Assembly: GCF_027580225.2 (NCBI RefSeq)
Contig: NC_073353.2
Span: forward strand, 37,359,001-37,423,000
Direction of reading: 5' to 3'
From: Misgurnus anguillicaudatus
Lineage: Eukaryota; Chordata; Actinopteri; Cypriniformes; Cobitidae
DNA length: 64,000 nucleotides
Shown: piece by piece, positions 40,301 through 49,300 of the stretch
Position numbering within the stretch: position 1 is the first letter of the stretch
Layout of the letters: the number at the start of each line of letters is the position of its first letter
Made by a program: the position numbers and the translations under genes
Notes under the pieces: model-generated
What the model was told of the DNA's origin: nothing
What the model saw: the letters and a program-made list of their open reading frames with translations, nothing else
Database searches by the model: none

Positions 40301-43300
40301 AAAACATACACAGAGTTATTTCTCTTTCACGTGAGGCGTTACTTCCGGGTTATAAGTTGCGGAAGTGCACCACCTGGTGGATAATAGCGGTGTTGCGGAA
40401 AGCCGGAAGTTCTCGTCATTGGCAGGGAAGCGTTTTCTCTTAATTGACGAGTTATCTCGTCAATGGCCGGGAAAGAGTTAAAAAGAGTCTTACCTTGTAG
40501 GCACTTTGGCCTGCAAAACGAATAAATGTAAAAGTTTGCTGATCTTAGAATTTCATCCAACCTGGTCGAGTTGGTTTTATTAAAAGCTGTTCTAACAAAA
40601 CCATGCAAACACCAGCATTGCCAAGCTAGAAGGCTCAGGCCAGCATAAACCAGTTCAGAAACCAGTAATAAATCAGTAAACCAGCTTTTTGTTTCTCAAA
40701 GTCGGGGGAAGCACATCATTAAGCCCTGAATCCGAGGCGTCCGGTGGAGATGAGGGTGTGCCCACGTTGATTCAACGAATACGGCTCCATCCCTGCCAAT
40801 GTGGTTGTCCGACCTCTCCTATGGGATCTTAAAATACTCAAGGCTTTGTTTTGCTGCAAGCTCTTTGCATTTAAAACAAGCCTCTCTCTGTTTCAGCTCA
40901 GCATCATGTGGGTGAAGTTGTAGTTTCACGTTTCACTGTCAGTAGCGCAGCAGAAAACACGCGGGCGCAGGATCACCCACCATTTGTCCTAAATCGCCCC
41001 TTTGACTATAATGTCTGTAAAACAGGTACACTAAGCATTTTTGAAAGCTTTTATGTGCATTTCTGTGGGCCACAGATTTATATCCCAATGAAAATTCCTG
41101 AAACCGCACAGTTAAAGAGGCGTTTTGTCAATATACCATGTGCATGTCAGACTAATGATGGGAAAAATTGCCTGTTCTGTGTTGAGTACATACAGATTTA
41201 GTAACTGACCCCACAAAGTTCAACTGCTTACAGAACAGTGACAATGTAGATCAAATCTCTCCTCAAACACAGTGCAGGGCTACAGGAACAAAGGCAACCA
41301 CAAACGGGAGGAGCTATGAAACCCCATATACTGTAACTGTACTGTACATTGTATATATTGTCTGCTGCCCCCTACTGGTGCCATAAAGGAACTGCATGTT
41401 CTTAAAACCAACATGACAGAAATAATAAATCAGCTTTCCATTGATATGTGGTTTGTTAGGATAAGACAATATTTGGCTAAGATACAACTATTTAAAAATC
41501 TGGACTATGAGGGTGCAAAAAAAGCCCTTTGCCACACATATGTAATTATAAATACATTTCTGATATATTTGCAGTAGGAAATGTATTAAATACCTTCATG
41601 GAACATGATCTTTACTTAATATCCTAATGATTTTTGGCTTAAAAAATATATAATTTTGACCCATATAATGTATTGTTGGCTATTGCTACAAATATACATG
41701 CGACTTATGACTGGTTTTGTGGTCCAGGCTCATAAATTATATTTACAATTATTCATGCATTTATGGAATTGACAGATACTTTTATGCAAAGTGACTTTTA
41801 ATGCATTCAGATTTCTTTTCACACTGCAAAAAATGATTTTCAAGAAAAAAAATATCGTTTTTTTTGTCTTGTTTTCAGTAAAAATATCTAACAATTCTTA
41901 AATTAAGACGCTTTTCTTGATGAGCAAAACGACCCAAGAAAATAAGTCTAGTTTTTAGACCAAAAATATCAAACTTAAGTGATTGTGTGCATAAAACAAA
42001 CAAACAAAACAAAAAATTCTGCCAATAGGGTAAGCAAAAAATTCTTGAACATTTTTCTTAAACACTAAATTCAAGAAAAGTTCAAGAAAAATTCAAGAAA
42101 AATTAGCTTACCTGATTGGCAGATTTTTTTGCTTGTTTTATGCACAAAATCACTTAAACTTGCTATTTTTGGTCTAAAAACTAGACTTTTCTTTTCTTGG
42201 GTCGTTTTGCGCAGTGTAAGAAAAAGCATCTTAATTTAAGAATTTTTTGATATTTTTACTGAAAACAAGACCAAAATACAAATAATTTTTTTTCTTGAAA
42301 ATCATTTTTTGCAGTGCATCAGTATGTGCGTTGCCGGGATCAAACCCATGACCTTTTCATCGCAAGTGCAAAGCTAAGTTACAGATCTATTGCATTAATT
42401 TGGAAATTAACTGCAATACAATTCTTTCTCTCTCATCGTATGAGATTAAAATATTTTTAATTTAAAGGTGCCATAGAATCTAAAACTGTATTTACTTAAG
42501 CATAGATGAATAATAAGAGCTCTGTATATGGTAATGACATATCGTGAGCTTTAAACAAGTTTGCTTCCTCATTTTTATGTAAACCTCGTGCATGTTTACT
42601 AATGTGAGCTACTGGCATGAGCCTCGGCGCAAAGCCAATCAGACAGAGCTCTGCTAACATTGTTATTCATGACCCTTCCAAATAGGGCAAAAATAGACCA
42701 TTTTATTTAAAGGACAAATCCTAGATTTGTAAATGGGCATGTAAAAAAATTTGGGATAATTTTTCCACGTAATAAAGTTACATACCTTACCACATATCAA
42801 AGACCGATTTAACACATTATTCTTTTTTATATTATTTTTTGGGGCATTTTGCCTTTATTTGACAGACAGTAATCAAGAGACAACAAGAAAGTAGAGGGTG
42901 GAGAGAGGGGCATGGCATCGGCAAAAGACCTCGAGCCGGGAATCGAACTCGGTTTGCCGGAAGTGCATGTGCAGCATATGTTGGAGCACTGTCCACTACA
43001 CCATCGGCTCTGACTAATTTAATATATTATTCAATGCATTCTTTGGCAACTTCAAATATACACTTATTGAATCTACAGGTAAATGATTCGGTACCTTCCG
43101 ACGACAGAGAAATCTAAAAAATATATAATAAGTCAACTCACGCTGAGGCAGCATGGAAAAGTTGGTATAGATATAATATATAATTTATCATGACCAAAAA
43201 ATAAACACCTGCAACTCTGCACAGCTCTTAAAGGTCCTATTTTTTAAACCCTAGTTAGTGTGTAATGTTCCTATAATAGCATAAATAATACATGTAAAAT

Positions 43301-46300
43301 GATAAAGTTCAAAGTTCACTGCCATTTATTTTGCGATTTATTTTATTTAACAAAATTCGCCTTTCAAAGCCTACAGCGAACGGCCGGTTTGGACTACAGC
43401 CCTCTACTTCCTGCTTTAATGACATCAGTAAAACAGTTTGTTGACTAAACTCCGCCCACAGGAATACGTCAGTCACCAGCTTTGGCTCAAACGGCTCTGC
43501 TAAGCTAAGCTGATATCGAATCACAACACACTTAACAAACTACACAATCAGATCTCATTAAGTATTTCTGAAGGAGGGACTTCATTAAACAAGGAAGACA
43601 TCAGCACGTTTTGAGGACAGTGAAAACAGCGATATACAAATAAGTAAATTGTGTGAAAAATCAGAATTTTTGATATGTGAAACATGAACACATGTTATAA
43701 TGTGCATTATAAACACAATCAAAGCTTCAAAAACACAGAAAGAAGTTTATTTTTAAATGGAACAACTGAAAGGATCATCTAGAAGACCTTGAAACAAATG
43801 CAGGATTATCTGATAACTTTATAAATTTGGAAATGAGTTATTCAAGCAGGCAGACAGATGTTTGGCCTGAAGATCCGATGCTGTTTGTCGAGGCGCAGCA
43901 CACACAGCGCCTAAAATGGGAATGCTCAGTTCTGCATGCGTCCAGCACCTCAGAGCCAATTACAGTACGATATAAATGTGTTTGGTTAATGTCCAGGCGT
44001 GACTGACACAACAACTACATTTAATAAATAAAAGCTTCAAATTCATCTGAACATCGACAATTAGGGAAAACATTTGGCTGAACGACCGGTGTGTCAGACG
44101 CAACTATTACAACATACTACATTTACATATATGCATTTGGCAGACATTTGAAGCGACTAACAGCGCATTACAAGGTCTACATCTCATCAGCATGTGTGTT
44201 CCCTAGGTTCGAACCCATGACCCTTTGTGCTGCTAGGGCAATGCTCTACCACTGAGCTATAGCATGTGTGGTACGGTACAGAGGGCTGATGACCCCAAAA
44301 CGAACACGCCTGTGACACCTGCCTTTCTCTCACGCTTTCTGTGGCCACCTGCAATGTTTCTGCTTGGTAAGAAAAAATGTAAACAGTGGAGGAGTTGTGC
44401 ATTTCAGTGGCAATCTCCGTTTACATTTCACTAATGGAGGGTCTGTGCCTGTTTTCCGTCCCATGAGAAATCTACGGAAAGAATTCCAAAGATGGTTTTC
44501 AGCAAAAGAATTTGGATCTGTGAGAACACGCGGAGAGAAACATCTCAAAGCAAAACATTTGACCTGGGTAAACGCTAACAACGGGGCAGGACCCCTGAGG
44601 ACCCCTACGAATGGAGACATCACATGTTGAGTCCTTTACATGTTGCATAACGCATGTTATGAAGAGGAGGGGTGGGACCCACAAGCCCTGGGCACCGAGT
44701 GTACAATATAAACAGATCAGCGAGGAGCACAGAAACGCAGCTCTGTTCAATGTCACCCGTCGCCCGGCATGCGTTTCACCTACTCATGGCCAATTAAGGC
44801 CAATATCATATTGTGCGGATACAGACGAAGTCCAGATGGCTCACGAGAATCAGACAGATATGAGTGGAAAGCAGAGAGGGAGAAAGTTGAAAGCTTTGCT
44901 TTCAAACAATGTAGAGAGCATGCTATTGAGATAACTCCAATGTGATAGCGTACATACTTTAATATAGTATAATCTTATTGAAATGATCACATAGGATAGG
45001 CAACAAAGGTAAAAGTAAGATCTATTTGGGGACGAATATCCAAAACATGCCCAGGTCCAATTTGACACCAAAGACTGTAAATGATAAATGAAGTGTTACA
45101 GTAAAAAGACTGCTGGAATACAATGGGTTAATCAGCCTATGTTAAAGGAATATTTCATTTTCTTAAAAGAAAAATCCAGATAATTTACTCACCACCATGT
45201 CATCCAAAATGTTGATGTCTTTCTTTGTTCAGTCGAGAAGAAATTATGTTTTTTGAGGAAAACATTGCAGGATTTTTCTCATTTTAATGGACTTTAATAG
45301 ACACCAACAATTAATACTTAACTCAACACTTAACAGTTTTTTTCAACGGAGTTTCAAAGGACTATAAACAATCCCAAACGAGGCATAAGGGTCTTATAGC
45401 GAAACGATTGTCATTTTTGACAAGAAAAAAAAATACACTTTTAAAGCACAACTTCTTGTCTAGATCCGGTCGTGATACGCCAGCGTGACCCCACGCAATA
45501 CGTCATGACGTCAAGAGGTCACAGAGGACGAACGTGAAACTCCGCCCCAGTGTTTACAAGTGTGTTGAAAGAGGACCGTTCCAACGTTGTTGTATGTCAA
45601 CTGATACTAATTAATGTCTTTGTGTCAGTTTATTGTTTACAATGGTCCGCAAATGTGCGTTTTATATATGTAACACGTGACCTCCTTTAGGGATGGGTAC
45701 CGACCTCGGTACTTTTATAGGCACCGACCGAATTGCGTCGGTACTACCCAGTATCGATTCACATAAAATCAATCGGTGCTCAATTTCGGTACCTGAGAGA
45801 ACATGTCAGCGCGCCGTGTGAGTCTGGTACGTAGCGAAAGCGTGTGCGCGCGGGAGAGAGAGATGGTGTGGTAAGTGACACCCCTTTGCAAACAGAAAGC
45901 GATCTAACATGTGGTTAAATTTCACAAAGGATGATGCAGACAATGCTACCTGTAATATTTGTAACAGTAAGTGCAAGGTAAGCAGTGGTAATACATCCAA
46001 GCTGAGGAAGCACTTATTTAAACACAGTGTGTATTTAGAAGCACAGCTTATTAAGCTTATATAAAAGCTTATTAAGATGCGTTTTCGTCGATCGGATCAC
46101 TAGTGGACGAGAGAGACAAATTCTGTTTACACCTGGTATTTAGCAACACCAGTCCGTCTCTTTTTTCCACTTTCGATCGGTCCTGTCCTGATTACTTTGA
46201 GTGGTGGTCCGTGGAGACCGCGGGGAAGTCCCTTTGCTTTCGTTTTAACGTAAGCTGGAGTAATGACGGGTTTAAATGCACACGAACTAATACTATGCTT

Positions 46301-49300
46301 GTGTTTTAAGTAAACATGCTGCACAGTGTTTTGTACATGAATATGTTGGAGCTTTCTCAGATTTTCCAGCACAATTAATGAATTAAGATCACACAACTTT
46401 CACGCGCTCGCGAAATGAAACTGCGGAAATCAGCCGCTTTTAGCTTTATCAATGAAAGCCTAAAGACTGTGTGTTCACGCTAAAAGTCAGAAATTACGTA
46501 AAACGTTGTCCTCAGTACCTCAAATTAGATAAATAGGAGGAGAGAAGGCAGTCCGTGTGGCTGTTCGAACACATTTAACCACATGCGGACCAAATGCCAA
46601 TGCTGGCCAGATTGGCAATAAAGTATCTCTGTGTCCAGTCCTCTTCTACATCCTCAGAGCGAGTGTTCTTTACCGCTCTCTCATGGCTTTTACCTGAGAA
46701 CGTTGACATGCTGATTTTTCTAAAAATCAACTGCTAGTATTGTTTTCAACATAAAAGTTTACTTTTATGTTGCTTTTAGGACGTTTATGTTCATTGATCA
46801 TTTGTCTTACTTATATATTTTATTTATTTATTTTATTTATATGTAAGACATATGCCCTGGATGTTACAGGGATGTTTTTTTTTTGAAAAGATTGTGTGTA
46901 TTATTAAACATTTCGAAATAAATAACAAAATGTTGAAAATGAGAGGTTTGGGCTTATTATGTCCACTGAAAGTCACTTAAGTCAGAGTAAAGTACCGAAA
47001 AAGGTACCGCTGGGTACCGGTATCGAATTCCAGGTACCGGCATCGGAACCGGTACCGGTAAAAATGTGAAAGGTACCCAACCCTAACCTCCTTACGTCAC
47101 TACACATTTATGTTAGGTCGCACTGGACCGGACCTAGACGAGAAGTTGTGGTTTAAAAGTGGATATTTTTTATTTTTATTTTTTATTTTCGCTAGATAAG
47201 ACCCTTATGCCTCGTTTGGGATCGTTTATAGTCCTTTGAAACTCCGTTGAAAAAAAACTGTTAAGTGTTGAGTTAAGTATTAAATGTTGGGCTCTATTAA
47301 AGTCCATTAAAATGAGAAAAATCCTGCAATGATTAATTTCTTCTCGACTGAACAAAGAAAGACATCAACATTTTGGATGACATGGTGGTGAGTAAATTAT
47401 CAGGATTTTTCTTTTAAGAAAATTGAATATTCCTTTAAAGGTAATACTTTTACTACTACATGCAAAATACATTGCAGTTTATATTTTAAATATTATAAAA
47501 AAAATTATAATATCATTTTGCATTATATATACAGAATATGCATAAAAGTAATGAGAATTAGTGAGGCACTTAAAGGGGTCATATTATGATTTTTTTTTAA
47601 ATATGCAAAATAAGTCTTTTGTGTCTATGAGGGTGTATGTGAAGTTTTAACTCAAAATACCCCACAGACCATTTATTATTACAAAATTACTACTTTTTTT
47701 TGTAGGTGTGAGAAAAATTGTGCCATTTCTGGGTGTGTCCTTTTAAATGCAAATGAGCTGATGAAATGCAAGCACTGATCACCATAATGGTGGTTTGTTG
47801 AAATTGAAACTCAATTGTGCTGTCAATGATTTCTCTCTCTCTTTTTTCTGCACTAAATCGCAGTGCCGTGGTTGGATAGGGCAGATTAATGGGTGATTAA
47901 TTGTAATTGGACTTGCTACCTACATCACAAGGGGAGCCAAATTTTATTTACCCATTTTTTACACACTTGCAGTGAATGGTTTACCAAAACTAAGTTACTG
48001 GGTTGATCTTTATCACGTTTTCCAGGTTGATAGAAGCACTTGGAACACATAGCACTTAAATGTGAAAAAAGTCAGATTTTCACACTATGACCCCTTTAAA
48101 TGTTAATTAAATAATGCAATGAATGATAAGCAAAAATGATTTTTTTGTGCTGTCTTATGATTGTGTGGTTAAATATAAACATGAGGACATAAAATTAAAG
48201 AGCACCTATTTCATTGCTAAAAACATCTATTTATTTTGTGTATTTGGTACATAACATTGTGTTCACGTGGTTTATGGTTCAAAAAACACATTATTTTTCC
48301 ACATACCATTTCTGAAACCCATTGATTTTGTTTAAACTGTCCCTGATTGGCCAGCTAATCTGTAAATTGTGATTGGTCCGAATACCTCTGACGTCAGCAG
48401 GAAATGTGACGCTCCTTACCATGTTTGAAAGATTCGCGCACAATGCAATGCTATTACAGGCTGTGAGTCAAAGCGAGAGGAATTATGATAATGATCGTCG
48501 TGTCCACATCACTAATCCCAGGACTTAAACTGTTGCTTACAATCTGTGTGTTTGTTGTAGTCCAAGAAAATTAATTTACTTTGGAGACGATAAATCGCGT
48601 CATCAGTTTCTTTTGGGGGGGGGGGGGTGTACCTTTTGCATATCGTTACCATGTAGTAATACACACTTACACACCAAAGGAAATGTAAAATCGTGAATCG
48701 GACCATTGGTGCTCTTTAATATGCTTTTGGTCTGCTTGCTTCTGTATATACAATTAAAATTAGAAATGCCTTGAGGATAAAACTTGTTGTTCAGTTATTT
48801 GTAGCCTCATTAGAAATGTTTTAGATACGTTATGTCATGTTTATTTCAATGATAAATCTCCTGTAAGGCTTTTCTACCAAATATCCAAATTTACGTCTTT
48901 ATTTGACTTTTGCTGTTATTAAAGGTCATCATCTCACAGATCTAACCAGCAGGCAGCCACTGCATTCAGCATTGCAGATTTGACCAAACATGGATTGAAA
49001 GCAGGTCTCTCACCGCAAAAACAGTCCTGAATTCGCAGAGAAGCCATTAAAGCGAGATGTTTTTAGTCTCACTGAGCTCAGCCACTGTAAACACTGTGAA
49101 TAGCAGTGTGTACACATACACATACTGAAGTTAATACTGCTTCCAATTTTTATTTTATTTTTTTTTTTTGGGGGGGGGTGATGAATTGCATGGACATTAA
49201 AAGGTTTTGGCAAAAGTGACGCTCTGTAATGCTACCAAAAATGTATGCAATTTATCTGCCAACCAATAAAAGCTTCAGAGTGGCGAATATTTATGTTTTT

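Larger units (their letters stand above)
45142..47438. mobile_element. foldback MITE interrupted by the hAT element
   Basis: The arms 45142-45679 and 47094-47438 are inverted copies over roughly 300 bp (for example ttaaaggaatatttcatttt against its reverse complement at the far end). Both ends carry TTAA. Without the 1.4-kb hAT insert and one duplication the element would be about 0.9 kb. No coding capacity. It gives a relative age: the foldback came first, the hAT second. Confidence 0.88.

Noticed and set aside
40494..40510. A possible 17-bp tns1 microexon (gccaaagtgcctacaag) with good acceptor and donor
   Set aside because: It would lie between exons 51897 and 30164, which already join in phase 0; 17 bp would shift the frame and hit a stop in the next exon. 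At most a poison exon.
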